64,000 nucleotides of DNA. Origin: Benzoatithermus flavus. Lineage in GTDB: Bacteria > Pseudomonadota > Alphaproteobacteria > Geminicoccales > Geminicoccaceae. The position numbers and the translations under genes were made by a program. Below are positions 41,382 through 49,948 of the stretch, piece by piece (within the stretch, counting starts at the first letter, position 1; each line of letters opens with the position of its first letter). The notes beneath the pieces are model-generated. The model searched no databases. It was not told where the DNA came from and worked only from the letters and a program-made list of their open reading frames with translations. The stretch lies in contig NZ_JBBLZC010000023.1 of assembly GCF_037908215.1 (NCBI RefSeq), forward strand, positions 1 to 64,000, read 5' to 3'.

Positions 41382-42146
41382 ATGCCGTCCGTCAAGGCTC
41401 CGCTGGCGCTCGCGAGCGCCCTGGCTCTCGGCCTCGTGCTCTCGGGCTGCGCCGCCACCACCACCGCCGTGGCCAAGCGCAACCTCGACGTCCAGACCAA
41501 GATGACCGACACGATCTTCCTGGATCCGGTGCCGGCCGATGAGCGGACGGTCTATGTCGAGGTGAAGAACACCTCCGACAAACCGGATCTCGATGTCGAG
41601 GCGCAGATCAGGAACGCGGTGGCCGCGCGCGGCTACCGGCTCGTGAGCGATCCACGCCAGGCGCGCTTCGTCCTGCAGGCCAACGTGCTCCAGGCCGGCC
41701 GCTCCTCCGAGACAGCGGCCGAGGCGGCCTACAATGGCGGCTTCGGCAGCTCGGTGTTCGGCGGCGCCGTCGGCGGCGCTGCGGGCTACGGCCTCGGCCG
41801 GGCGCATCTCGGCATGAACGACACGGTGGCCGCGATCGGCGGTGCTCTCCTCGGGGCCGCGGCCTCGGGCATCGCCGACGCCTACGTCCAGGATACCACC
41901 TACACCATCGTGACCGATCTCCAGGTCTCCGAGCGCACGCCCGGCACGGTCGTGAGCCAGAGCGAGCAGGCCAGCATCGCCCAGGGCAGCTCGGGCACGA
42001 TCACCCAGAGCAGCAGCGGCACCAGCGACCGCAAGCGCTACCGCACCCGGATCGTGAGCACGGCCAACAAGGTCAATCTCGACTGGCCCGAGGCGGCGCC
42101 GCAGCTCGTGACCGGCCTCTCCCGGAGCATCGCCGGAATCTTCTGA
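41382..42146 (+). CDS. traT: TraT-family outer-membrane lipoprotein
   Basis: 254 residues. Lipoprotein signal with lipobox LVLSGCAATT. The mature part begins AVAKRNLDVQTKMTDTIFLDP and VYVEVKNTSDKPDLDV, close to TraT of F-like plasmids, followed by glycine-rich stretches that likely cross the outer membrane. On plasmids TraT blocks redundant mating and adds serum resistance. Here it is chromosomal with no transfer genes, so the role is open. A Ser/Thr/Gln-rich loop near 205-225 is unusual. Confidence 0.87.
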   Translation: MPSVKAPLALASALALGLVLSGCAATTTAVAKRNLDVQTKMTDTIFLDPVPADERTVYVEVKNTSDKPDLDVEAQIRNAVAARGYRLVSDPRQARFVLQANVLQAGRSSETAAEAAYNGGFGSSVFGGAVGGAAGYGLGRAHLGMNDTVAAIGGALLGAAASGIADAYVQDTTYTIVTDLQVSERTPGTVVSQSEQASIAQGSSGTITQSSSGTSDRKRYRTRIVSTANKVNLDWPEAAPQLVTGLSRSIAGIF

Positions 42147-42155
42147 GCCGGCCCC

Positions 42156-42545
42156 TCAGGCCGCCGGCATCGCGATCAGCGCCGCCGCGACCCGCCGCTC
42201 ATCGGCGAGGAGCACGTTGTAGGTACGGCAGGCGGCGGGTGTGGTCATGATCTCGACGACGATCCCCCACTCCCGGACCGCCTGGCGCAGGTCGGGCGGA
42301 AAAAGGGCGAAGCCCGCGCCCGAGCCTACGATCAGGATCTCGGGCCGGGGCACGGCGTCGCGCACGGGTGCCAAGCTCGCGAGGTCGAGCTCGGCCGGGG
42401 TGGCGACCGACCAGGACAGCACGTGGTCGGGAAAGACCAGGAGCGAACCCCGGTGCCGCACGCCCGAGACGGTGAAGCTGCCGCTGCCGTAGCCCTGGAT
42501 GAGCTGGCGGTCCGGGGCGATCTCGGGCGTGCTGCTCTGAACCAT
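42156..42545 (-). CDS. Mth938-like (DUF498/NDUFAF3-type) protein
   Basis: 129 residues. The motif IQGYGSGSFTVSGVRHRGSLLV and the closing MTTPAACRTYNVLLADERRVAAALI are those of the Mth938 family, whose eukaryotic member NDUFAF3 assists complex I assembly. It lies 14 bases after secF, a position that is common in alphaproteobacteria. Molecular role in bacteria is not established. Confidence 0.87.
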   Translation of the reverse strand: MVQSSTPEIAPDRQLIQGYGSGSFTVSGVRHRGSLLVFPDHVLSWSVATPAELDLASLAPVRDAVPRPEILIVGSGAGFALFPPDLRQAVREWGIVVEIMTTPAACRTYNVLLADERRVAAALIAMPAA

Positions 42546-42559
42546 GGGGTCCTCTCCCC

Positions 42560-43510
42560 TCAGCCGGCCGGCTGGCGCGGCGCGGCAGCCGGTTGTGGCC
42601 GCTCGGCGGTCGAGCGCAGGTTGAGGTAGTAGAGCACCGGGGTGGCGATATAGATCGTCGAGTAGGTGCCGATGACCACGCCCCAGATCATGATGATCGT
42701 GAAGCCGCGGATCACCTCGCCGCCGAAGAAGAACAGGGCGACCAGGGCCAGGAGCGTCGTGAGCGAGGTCATGAGCGTCCTGGCCAGCGTCTCGTTGATG
42801 CTGCGGTCCAGGAGCTGCTCGAGCGGCATCGCCTTGTAGCGCCGCAGATTCTCGCGCACGCGGTCGTAGATCACGACCGTGTCGTTGAGCGAGTAGCCGA
42901 CGATGGTGAGCAGCGCGGCGACGCTGGTCAGGTTGAACTCGATCCCGGAGAGGGCGTAGATGCCGATCGAAGCCGAAACGTCGTGGATGAGCGAGGCGAT
43001 GGCGCCCACACCGTACTGCCACTCGAAGCGGAACCAGAGGTAGAACAGAACGCCCAAGAGCGAGATCAGCACCGCCCAGACGCTGTTCATCAGGAGCTCC
43101 TCGCTCACGCGCGGGCCCACGAACTCGGCGCGCTGCCAGACGAGGCCCGAGCCGAACTTCTGCTCGAGAGCGCTCTTGATCAGCTCGACGGCGTGACGCT
43201 GCGCCTGCTCGTCGCCCTCGGGGGCCTTGGCGCGGATCATCACCTGCTCGTCGCTGCCCGCGGTCTGGAGCGAGATCTCGCCGAGGTCGAGATCGTTCAG
43301 GACCGAGCGCATGGTGGCGAGATCGGCCGGACCCGGCGTCCTGACCTCGAGCAGGACGCCGCCCTTGAAGTCGATGCCGAGATTGAGCCCGATGGTCGCG
43401 ACCAGGATGATGGTGCCGACGAGCACGAACAGCGACCAGCCGAACGCGATCCAACGATAGCGGAAGAACGGGATCTTGGTGTTGTCGGGGACGAGACGGG
43501 GTCGACGCAT
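42560..43510 (-). CDS. secF: Protein translocase subunit SecF
   Basis: 316 residues with six membrane helices and one periplasmic domain. The signature LGIDFKGGVLLEV follows helix 1, and the RND-type pair SLNDTVVIYDRVREN is in helix 4. With SecD it uses proton motive force to complete Sec export. It starts 13 bases after secD. Length is normal. Confidence 0.96.
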   Translation of the reverse strand: MRRPRLVPDNTKIPFFRYRWIAFGWSLFVLVGTIILVATIGLNLGIDFKGGVLLEVRTPGPADLATMRSVLNDLDLGEISLQTAGSDEQVMIRAKAPEGDEQAQRHAVELIKSALEQKFGSGLVWQRAEFVGPRVSEELLMNSVWAVLISLLGVLFYLWFRFEWQYGVGAIASLIHDVSASIGIYALSGIEFNLTSVAALLTIVGYSLNDTVVIYDRVRENLRRYKAMPLEQLLDRSINETLARTLMTSLTTLLALVALFFFGGEVIRGFTIIMIWGVVIGTYSTIYIATPVLYYLNLRSTAERPQPAAAPRQPAG

Positions 43511-43523
43511 GGCTCTCGCCCTC

Positions 43524-45125
43524 TCAGAGCGGCAGGGCCGCGGGCCGGGCCCGGTCGTACCAGATACCGACCAGGAAGCGGCTGAAATAGACGGCCGTGA
43601 ACATGTTGGTGATGACGCCCAGGCCCAGCGTCACGGCGAAGCCTTTGACGGGGCCGGAGCCGAACTGGAACAGGGCGAGCGCGGCGATGAGGGCGGTGAG
43701 ATTGGCATCGACGATCGTGCGCATGGCCTCGCCGAAGCCGGCGTTGATGGCGGCGAGCGGCGTGCGTCCGCCCTTCATCTCCTCGCGGATGCGCTCGTAG
43801 ATCAGGACGTTGGAATCGACCGCCTGGCCGATGGTGAGGACGATACCGGCAATGCCGGGAAGGGTGAGGGTCGCCCCCATCAAGGTCATGATGCCGAGGA
43901 TCAGGACGACGTTGAGGACGAGCGCCACGTCGGCGATGAAGCCGAAGATGCCGTAATAGATCAGCATCAGGGTGATGACGAGCGCGGCGGCGACGATGCA
44001 GGCGATGGTGCCGTCGCGGATCGAATCCGCACCCAGCTCGGCGCCGACGGAGCGCTCCTCGACCACCTTGAGCGGCGCCGGCAGAGCGCCGGCGCGGAGC
44101 AGCACGGCGAGCTCGTTCGCGGATTCCACGGTGAAGCTGCCGGAGATGATGCCTGAGCCGCCCAGGATCGGCTCGTTGATCCGAGGTGCCGAGATCACCT
44201 TGTCGTCGAGCACGATCGCGAACGGCTTGCCGACGTTCTCCTGCGTGATGCGGGCGAACTTGCGGGCACCCGCATTGTCGAAGCGGAAGCTCACGACGGG
44301 CTGGCCGTCGTGGAAGGTCGGCTGCGCGTCGATGAGGTTCTCGCCGCTGACGTCGACCTGACGCTTGACGACATAATGGCTGGGGCCGCCGCGATCTTTG
44401 TCGGCCGATTCCACGAGCATGTCGCCCGGCGGGATCCGGCCTTGGAGCGCCTCCTGGACGCTGGCGCCGAGATCGACCATGTGGAAGGTGAGGCGCGCCG
44501 TCCTGCCCAGGAGGCGCTTGATGTTCTCGGGATTGCGCTCGCCCGGCACCTGGACCAGGATCCGGTCGGCGCCCTGACGCTGGATCGAGGCTTCGCGCGT
44601 GCCGAGCTCGTCGATGCGGCGGCGCACCACCTCGAGCGACTGGCTCACCGCCGACTGGGCGAGCTGGGTACGCTTGGCCTCGGTAAGATGGAGCACGATC
44701 CGCCCGCTCGGATCCGAGGACACGTCGAAGTCGCGCACTCGGCCGCTCGTGCCGAGCGAATAGGGGTTGAGCCTCTCGATCTCGGCGAGCGCCTGGTCGA
44801 GCTGCGCAGGATCGTTCAGGTTCAAGGCGACCGTGTCGCCCTGAACGCCGAGGCCGCGATAGTTGATCCGCGCCGTGCGCAAGGCCCCTCGGATGTCGCC
44901 GACCATGGTCTCGAGCCGCTCCTTGTAGACCGGCTCGAGGTCGACCTCGAGCAGGAGATAGGAGCCGCCCTGCAGGTCGAGGCCCAGGACGATCTGGTTC
45001 TTGGGCAGCCAGCTCGGAAGGGCATCCAGCGTCGCCCGCGAGACCATGTTGGGAACGATCGACAGGAAGCCGATCAGGCAGACGGCGAGGATGGCGAGAG
45101 GACGCCAGGAGAGCGGGCGACGCAT
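43524..45125 (-). CDS. secD: Protein translocase subunit SecD
   Basis: 533 residues, six membrane helices and a large periplasmic P1 domain. Motifs are LGLDLQGGSYLLLEV, RVDELGTREASIQRQG, RILVQVPG and, in helix 4, AVDSNVLIYERIREE. It acts with SecF and YajC in the inner membrane to pull preproteins through SecYEG. yajC, secD and secF follow one another with gaps of 12-13 bases. Confidence 0.96.
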   Translation of the reverse strand: MRRPLSWRPLAILAVCLIGFLSIVPNMVSRATLDALPSWLPKNQIVLGLDLQGGSYLLLEVDLEPVYKERLETMVGDIRGALRTARINYRGLGVQGDTVALNLNDPAQLDQALAEIERLNPYSLGTSGRVRDFDVSSDPSGRIVLHLTEAKRTQLAQSAVSQSLEVVRRRIDELGTREASIQRQGADRILVQVPGERNPENIKRLLGRTARLTFHMVDLGASVQEALQGRIPPGDMLVESADKDRGGPSHYVVKRQVDVSGENLIDAQPTFHDGQPVVSFRFDNAGARKFARITQENVGKPFAIVLDDKVISAPRINEPILGGSGIISGSFTVESANELAVLLRAGALPAPLKVVEERSVGAELGADSIRDGTIACIVAAALVITLMLIYYGIFGFIADVALVLNVVLILGIMTLMGATLTLPGIAGIVLTIGQAVDSNVLIYERIREEMKGGRTPLAAINAGFGEAMRTIVDANLTALIAALALFQFGSGPVKGFAVTLGLGVITNMFTAVYFSRFLVGIWYDRARPAALPL

Positions 45126-45137
45126 GGTCGTCGATGC

Positions 45138-45539
45138 CTACTTCTTGCCGAGCAGCTTGTTGAGGAAGCTGCCGGCGCCGAAGGCCGTGGCCGCGCGGTT
45201 CTCGTTGCTCGGCGCCGGAACCGGCTTGTTGAGCACGTCCGCGACCGTGCTGCGGATGACCCGGACCTGCACGTTGGGCGCGATCTCGACCGTGAGCATG
45301 CCGTCGTTCGGCTCGACCTTGACGATCTTGCCGACGATGCCGCCCGAGGTCGCGATCTGGTCGCCACGCTTGAGATTGTCGATCATCTCGCGATGCGCCT
45401 TCATCTTCGCCTGCTGCGGGCGGATCAGCAGGAAATAGAAGACGACGAAGATCAAGAGCAGCGGCAGGAGCGACATGAACATGTCGCCACCGCCGGCGGC
45501 GGGAGCTGCCGCCTGGGCGTAAGCCGGGGAGATGAGCAT
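45138..45539 (-). CDS. yajC: Preprotein translocase subunit YajC
   Basis: 133 residues. A single membrane helix (MSLLPLLLIFVVFYFLLIRPQ) ends with the typical LIRPQQ and is followed by a small SH3-like cytoplasmic domain (LKRGDQIATSGGIVGKIVKV). An N-terminal AYAQAAAPAAGGG segment precedes the helix. It is an accessory of SecDF. Confidence 0.94.
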   Translation of the reverse strand: MLISPAYAQAAAPAAGGGDMFMSLLPLLLIFVVFYFLLIRPQQAKMKAHREMIDNLKRGDQIATSGGIVGKIVKVEPNDGMLTVEIAPNVQVRVIRSTVADVLNKPVPAPSNENRAATAFGAGSFLNKLLGKK

Positions 45540-45694
45540 CAATGTCCTCGATGGCGGTGGCCAGCGCGTCGGGCGGGGACTATAGCCGTGCGAATCCGGT
45601 TTGCAACCAAGGACCGGCCGCGGCATCCGCGCATCACGCCGTCGTCAGGGCGCCGCCGGTGTCGACGACTGGCGTTCGGGCAGGCTCTGAAATC

Positions 45695-46405
45695 ATGGAC
45701 GACAGCACGACACCGCCCTCTCGCCCCGTATTCAGCGCCGCCGATATCGGGGCGCTCGCTCATCTCTACCGGGCCGAGATCTACCGCAGCACGGTCTGGC
45801 GCACGCGGCTGGACGCCACCACCAACTGGGCGGTCGTCGCCACCGGCATCGCTCTCTCGGTGAGCTTCAGCAGCGCCTCGGCCTCGCCGCTGCCGCTGGC
45901 GCTGGTCGGCCTTTTGGTCGCCGTGTTCCTGCGGATCGAGGCGCGACGCTACCGCTTCTTCGATTTCTGGCGCATCCGCGCCCACGTGCTCGAGGTGCAT
46001 TTCTTCGGCCCGATCCTGCGTGGCCAGGGAGTTCGGGTCGACAATGGCTGGAACGAGATCCTCTATCAGGACTATCAGCATCCGCAGCTCCACATCACCT
46101 TCTGGGAGGCGGCCGGCCGACGGCTGCGCCGCAACTATGGCTGGATCTTCGCGATCCAGGTGGCGGCCTATATCGGCAAGCTCCTGATCCACCCCACCCC
46201 GATCGCCTCGTGGAGCGAGGTCTGGCAGCGGGCCGCGATTGGGCCGGTGCCAGGGCAGATCGTGCTGCTGGCCGGCATCATTTTCCACGCGACCTGGCTC
46301 ACCATCGCCTTCGTGACCTACAAGAGCCGCCGCGGCGCCGACCGTCCTCGCCCGCCTCGACCGAGGAAGGATGCGGTCCTGGAGCTCGCGGCCAGCGGGG
46401 AGTAG
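45695..46405 (+). CDS. DUF2270 membrane protein
   Basis: 236 residues, four predicted membrane helices. IGALAHLYRAEIYRSTVWRT and RIEARRYRFFDFWRIRAHVLE are characteristic of DUF2270 integral membrane proteins, function unknown. It diverges from yajC with a 155-base gap. No partner gene suggests a role. Confidence 0.8.
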   Translation: MDDSTTPPSRPVFSAADIGALAHLYRAEIYRSTVWRTRLDATTNWAVVATGIALSVSFSSASASPLPLALVGLLVAVFLRIEARRYRFFDFWRIRAHVLEVHFFGPILRGQGVRVDNGWNEILYQDYQHPQLHITFWEAAGRRLRRNYGWIFAIQVAAYIGKLLIHPTPIASWSEVWQRAAIGPVPGQIVLLAGIIFHATWLTIAFVTYKSRRGADRPRPPRPRKDAVLELAASGE

Positions 46406-47006
46406 CGGCCAGGGCGATCGGATGAACGGAACACGGGTAAGGAGAGGCATGGCCGCCGCCCGTCGCCCGGCAGGAGAGGCGATCGGGAAGGGCCGACGGC
46501 CCTGCCCGGACCCGTCGTCCCGGCCCTCGGGGCCCTTGCGCGGCCTTGCACGCCTTTTCGAGCTCGCGGCTGCCGAGCCAGTTCAGCGTCTCGCCATCGA
46601 TCGCGATCCCCGCCCGCCGCGGCGCCTTGCGGTCCAGCAGGCGCACGCGCCGCGCCCGCAAGCTCGCCACCGGGCCGGCGCCGGCCCGGTGGCGGCGGCC
46701 GGAGCGGGCGGCGCTTCCTCCGCGCGCCCAGGGTCGATCACCGGCACCCCGGTCGCACCGCTGCCGAACGCCTCTCGTGGCACCGGCGGGCGGTAGCAGC
46801 CGCGATACGCGCCTCGGAGCCGGGGCGGGGCGTCGCGGGCGAGCGCCTCGCGCGCCGGGTCGGCTTTTATAGGAAAGTAATCAAAATAAAAGGACGGTGA
46901 TCAGCGAATCGCTTCTGCCGGGAAGAACAGCCATGGCTTGCGTGCTTTCGGCGCGCTGCTAGCGTGCCGCGCCGGTACGACGACCCTGCAACGGAAAGAA
47001 GATCTC
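46406..47006. other. Gene-poor stretch with AT-rich promoter
   Basis: About 600 bases. Positions 46866-46900 are strikingly AT-rich (TTTTATAGGAAAGTAATC and further A-rich bases) and probably hold the promoter of the ATPase gene at 47007. The left 370 bases hold only the dubious minus-strand frame described separately. Confidence 0.35.
46520..46783 (-). pseudogene. Possible frameshifted small ORF
   Basis: On the minus strand, one frame gives VPVIDPGRAEEAPPAPAAA from about 46783 and, after a frame change near 46670, another gives RARRVRLLDRKAPRRAGIAI and DGETLNWLGSRELEKACKAA. Third-position GC is high in both parts, as in true genes here, and together they read like the end of a protein. I recognise no family. 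It could be chance in GC-rich DNA. Confidence 0.2.
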
Positions 47007-47882
47007 ATGGAGGAACCTGCGCCGACCGCAGCCCTGCTCGAGCGGATCGCCCGAGCGCTCGAGCGGATCGCCCCGCCGCCCGTGGAGACGGTCGACCTCG
47101 GCGGGGCCGACGCCTTCGCCTGGGAGGCGCGCGGCGAGCGGCTCCGTCCGGTGCCGCGCGTGGCGGGCGTGCCCTACGACCTCCTGTGCGGGATCGAGCG
47201 GGTCGCCGAGATCCTGTTCGAGAACACGCGCCGGTTCGCGCACGGGCTGCCGGCCAACAACGCGCTCCTTTGGGGCGCGCGCGGCATGGGCAAGAGCTCG
47301 CTCGTGAAGGCGATCCACGCGCGCCTCAACGAACAGGAGCCGAGCTGCCTCGCGCTGATCGAGATCCACCGCGAGGACATCGAGAGCCTGCCGCGGCTTC
47401 TGCATCTTCTGGCATTGCAGCCGCGCCGCTGCCTCCTGTTCTGCGACGACCTCTCGTTCGATGCCGGCGAGACCAGCTACAAGTCGCTGAAGGCGGTGCT
47501 CGAGGGCGGCATCGAGGGCCGGCCGCCGAACGTGCTGTTCTACGCTACCTCGAACCGGCGCCATCTCATGCCGCGGCAGATGATCGAGAACGAGCGCAGC
47601 ACGGCGATCCATCCGGGCGAAGCGGTCGAGGAGAAGGTCTCGCTCTCCGACCGGTTCGGGCTCTGGCTCGGCTTCCATCCCTGCAGCCAGGACACCTATC
47701 TCGCCATGGTCGAGCGCTACGCCGCCCATTTCCGGCTGCCCATCGCCACCGAAGAGCTCCGGTGCCAGGCGCTGGAATGGGCGAAGACGCGCGGCAGCCG
47801 CTCCGGTCGGGTCGCCTGGCAGCTCGTCCAGGACGTGGCCGGCAGGCTCGGCATACCGCTCGACATCACGCCGAGAGGATAG
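47007..47882 (+). CDS. DUF815-family AAA-type ATPase
   Basis: 291 residues. Walker A is GARGMGKSS near residue 93, Walker B LLFCDDLSF, with sensor YATSNRRHLMPRQM and the family stretch EEKVSLSDRFGLWLGFHPC. DUF815 proteins are predicted P-loop ATPases of unknown target. The N-terminal LLERIARALERIAPPP is amphipathic. The family often lies near yajC/secDF in alphaproteobacteria, as here. Confidence 0.88.
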   Translation: MEEPAPTAALLERIARALERIAPPPVETVDLGGADAFAWEARGERLRPVPRVAGVPYDLLCGIERVAEILFENTRRFAHGLPANNALLWGARGMGKSSLVKAIHARLNEQEPSCLALIEIHREDIESLPRLLHLLALQPRRCLLFCDDLSFDAGETSYKSLKAVLEGGIEGRPPNVLFYATSNRRHLMPRQMIENERSTAIHPGEAVEEKVSLSDRFGLWLGFHPCSQDTYLAMVERYAAHFRLPIATEELRCQALEWAKTRGSRSGRVAWQLVQDVAGRLGIPLDITPRG

Positions 47883-47972
47883 CGGCGGGTGCCGCTCCCG
47901 TTGCCATGAACGCCGCCTGGGATAAGGTGAAGCACGACCGCGACAGGCGACGGCAAACGGCGAGGAGGCCCC

Positions 47973-48536
47973 GTGAAGGCGGTTCGCGATACCCATCGCT
48001 GGACGGTGGACGGGTACCATCGCATGGCCGAAGTGGGGCTGCTCTCGGCGGACGACCGGGTCGGGCCGATCGATGGGGTGGTGGTGGAGATGAGCCCGAT
48101 CGGCAGCCTGCACGCCCGGACCGTTCGCGCGATCACGCGCCTGCTGGACGGATCGGCGGCGACTCGGGCGACCATCGCCGTGCATGACATCCGGTTGCGG
48201 CTCGACGCGCACAACGAGCCGCAACCGGATGTCATGCTCCTGCGGCCCAGCCCCGATGGTTACGCCACCGCCCATCCGGGGCCGGGCGACGTGCTCTTGC
48301 TGATCGAGGTCGCCGACAGCACGGTCCCGAAGGACCGGCGGGACGAGCTGTCACGCTACGCCGCCGCCGGCGTGCCCGAGGTCTGCCCGGTGGACCTGCC
48401 GGCCGAGACGGTCGAGGTCCACCGCGACCCTCGCGGCAGCCGTTATTGCTCGGTCCGCTACGCGACGCGCGGCGACGAGGTCGAGCCCGAGGCGCTGCCG
48501 GGCCTGCGGCTGCCCGTGGCCGACATGCTGCCCTAA
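47973..48536 (+). CDS. Uma2-family (DUF820) endonuclease-like protein
   Basis: 187 residues, GTG start at 47973 behind GAGGAGG. Family motifs: LLSADDRVGPIDGVVVEMSP, NEPQPDVMLL, LLLIEVADST and YAAAGVPEVCPVDL. In active members a Lys follows the EVADS motif in the PD-(D/E)xK site; here the matching position reads DRRDELSRYA with Glu, so catalysis is doubtful. The coding sequence contains a perfect 23-bp inverted repeat at 48182-48237. Confidence 0.82.
   Translation: MKAVRDTHRWTVDGYHRMAEVGLLSADDRVGPIDGVVVEMSPIGSLHARTVRAITRLLDGSAATRATIAVHDIRLRLDAHNEPQPDVMLLRPSPDGYATAHPGPGDVLLLIEVADSTVPKDRRDELSRYAAAGVPEVCPVDLPAETVEVHRDPRGSRYCSVRYATRGDEVEPEALPGLRLPVADMLP
48182..48237. repeat. 23-bp perfect inverted repeat inside a Uma2 gene
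   Basis: 48182-48204 is the exact reverse complement of 48215-48237 (arm core CATCCGGTTGCGGCT), with a 10-base loop. It encodes DIRLRLDAHNEPQPDVM, the conserved active-site region, so the symmetry sits in constrained coding DNA. Confidence 0.9.
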
Positions 48537-48564
48537 AGCCCCAGCATCGCTGCCCGTGTCGCTC

Positions 48565-48588
48565 ATGGCCGGCCTTCGAGCCGGCCAT
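48565..48588. terminator. Hairpin between convergent genes (1)
   Basis: ATGGCCGGC-CTTCGA-GCCGGCCAT, nine perfect pairs, lies 28 bases after the Uma2 stop and faces the nlpD end. Likely a bidirectional terminator. Confidence 0.55.
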
Positions 48589-48612
48589 CGAGGTCACAGG
48601 GCAAGGTGCCGG

Positions 48613-48636
48613 ATGGCCGGGTCCTTGCCCGGTCAT
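48613..48636. terminator. Hairpin between convergent genes (2)
   Basis: ATGGCCGGG-TCCTTG-CCCGGTCAT, nine pairs with one G-U, 24 bases beyond the first hairpin and similar to it in sequence. The pair may be a dispersed palindromic repeat used as terminator. Confidence 0.5.
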
Positions 48637-48678
48637 GACGAGGAGGAAAGGACGTTCTCGACCCGGGCGAAGCAGCCT

Positions 48679-49761
48679 CTAGCGCGAGCTCGCCATACGG
48701 GTGCGGGCGCTGTCGAGGTGGGCCACAGGGTCGATCGGCTTCTTGCCTTCGCGCAGCTCGAAATGGAGCTGCGGCGCGGCCACGCCGCCCGTGGCGCCGA
48801 CGGTGGCGATCCGCTCGCCGCGCGTGACCACGTCGCCGACGCGGACCAGAAGCTCCTTGTTGTGGGCGTAGGCAGTGACGAAGCCCTGGGCGTGGCTGAT
48901 CAGGAGCATGTTGCCATAGCCCGGAATTTCGTCGCCGGCATAGACCACCACACCGTTCTCGGCCGCGAGCACCGGCGTGCCCGGAGGTGCCTTGATGTCG
49001 ATGCCGTTGTTGCGCGCCCCGTTGGGCTTCTCGCCGAAGGCGTTCACGATCTCGCCGCGCACCGGCCATAGAAAACCGTCGCCCGAGAGCGGCGGCGGGG
49101 TCTTGCGGACGGCGCGCTTGGATGCCTCCACCTGCTCGTGGCTCATCGGCGGCGGGCTCTCGAGCGCTGCGGTCTCGAGCCGCGGCGACGGCCGGACGGC
49201 GGCCGGCAGCGCCGAGACCGTGATGGCGCCCGCCTCCGGCGCGAGCTTGCGCAGAGCCGCGGCGACCCGCTTCTCGTCCCCGGCGGGCGGCGGCAGCCCG
49301 CTGGATGCGACGGTCGGCGCAGCCGGACGGGGGCTCGCCGGCGCCGGGGACGAGGTCGCCGCGACGGCGACGCGCCCGTCCGGCGGCATGCTCGGGGCCG
49401 CGCGCGGGACGATCAGCGTCCGGCCGGCCTGGACCCTGGCATCCGGCGACAGCCCGTTGCGCTTGGCCAGAACCGCGAGCGGCACCCCGTAGCGTGCGGC
49501 GATGCCCGAGAGGGTTTCGCCCGAGGCGACGACGTAGCGCTGCCCGCCGTCGGACCCGGGAGAGGCATCGGCGACGAACCGGCGCGGCGCATCGGCGGCG
49601 CTCGGCGCTCGGCGCGCGGCCACTTGCTCGGCGGCGGCGGCACGCACCATCGCCTCGGCCCGGGCCTGGGCCCAGCTCCCCTGCCCGTTCCACGCGACGG
49701 GCTGGTACTTCGTGCACGCGCCGATCACAAGCAGCAGCAGGATCGCACAGGAGTTGCGCAC
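48679..49761 (-). CDS. nlpD: NlpD-like lipoprotein, LysM plus degenerate LytM
   Basis: 360 residues. Lipobox LLLVIGACTKY; LysM domain YVVASGETLSGIAARYGVPL at about 76-118; a long Pro/Ala linker; and a C-terminal M23/LytM domain. In the LytM site the first zinc His is replaced (NNGIDIKAPPGTPV) and the HxH pair reads QLHFELR, so it should be catalytically inactive. Such proteins (NlpD, EnvC type) activate cell-wall amidases at division. The position after surE matches the usual surE-(pcm)-nlpD order, with pcm missing. Confidence 0.87.
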   Translation of the reverse strand: MRNSCAILLLLVIGACTKYQPVAWNGQGSWAQARAEAMVRAAAAEQVAARRAPSAADAPRRFVADASPGSDGGQRYVVASGETLSGIAARYGVPLAVLAKRNGLSPDARVQAGRTLIVPRAAPSMPPDGRVAVAATSSPAPASPRPAAPTVASSGLPPPAGDEKRVAAALRKLAPEAGAITVSALPAAVRPSPRLETAALESPPPMSHEQVEASKRAVRKTPPPLSGDGFLWPVRGEIVNAFGEKPNGARNNGIDIKAPPGTPVLAAENGVVVYAGDEIPGYGNMLLISHAQGFVTAYAHNKELLVRVGDVVTRGERIATVGATGGVAAPQLHFELREGKKPIDPVAHLDSARTRMASSR

Positions 49762-49948
49762 GGTCTCGACTCCCGCCCGGTCTCGGGTTCCGCGTCACCA
49801 TAGGATTGACGGCAATCGGCGATCAAGGCGCCGGTGGCGGCTCCGAGCCTGGAAATCGTGGCTCCGCTGCAGCATCCAGCGCGCAAAATTGCCGAAATCG
49901 GGATACCGACCCGATCCGCTCAACCGATGATGAAATCCGCTCCGGACT

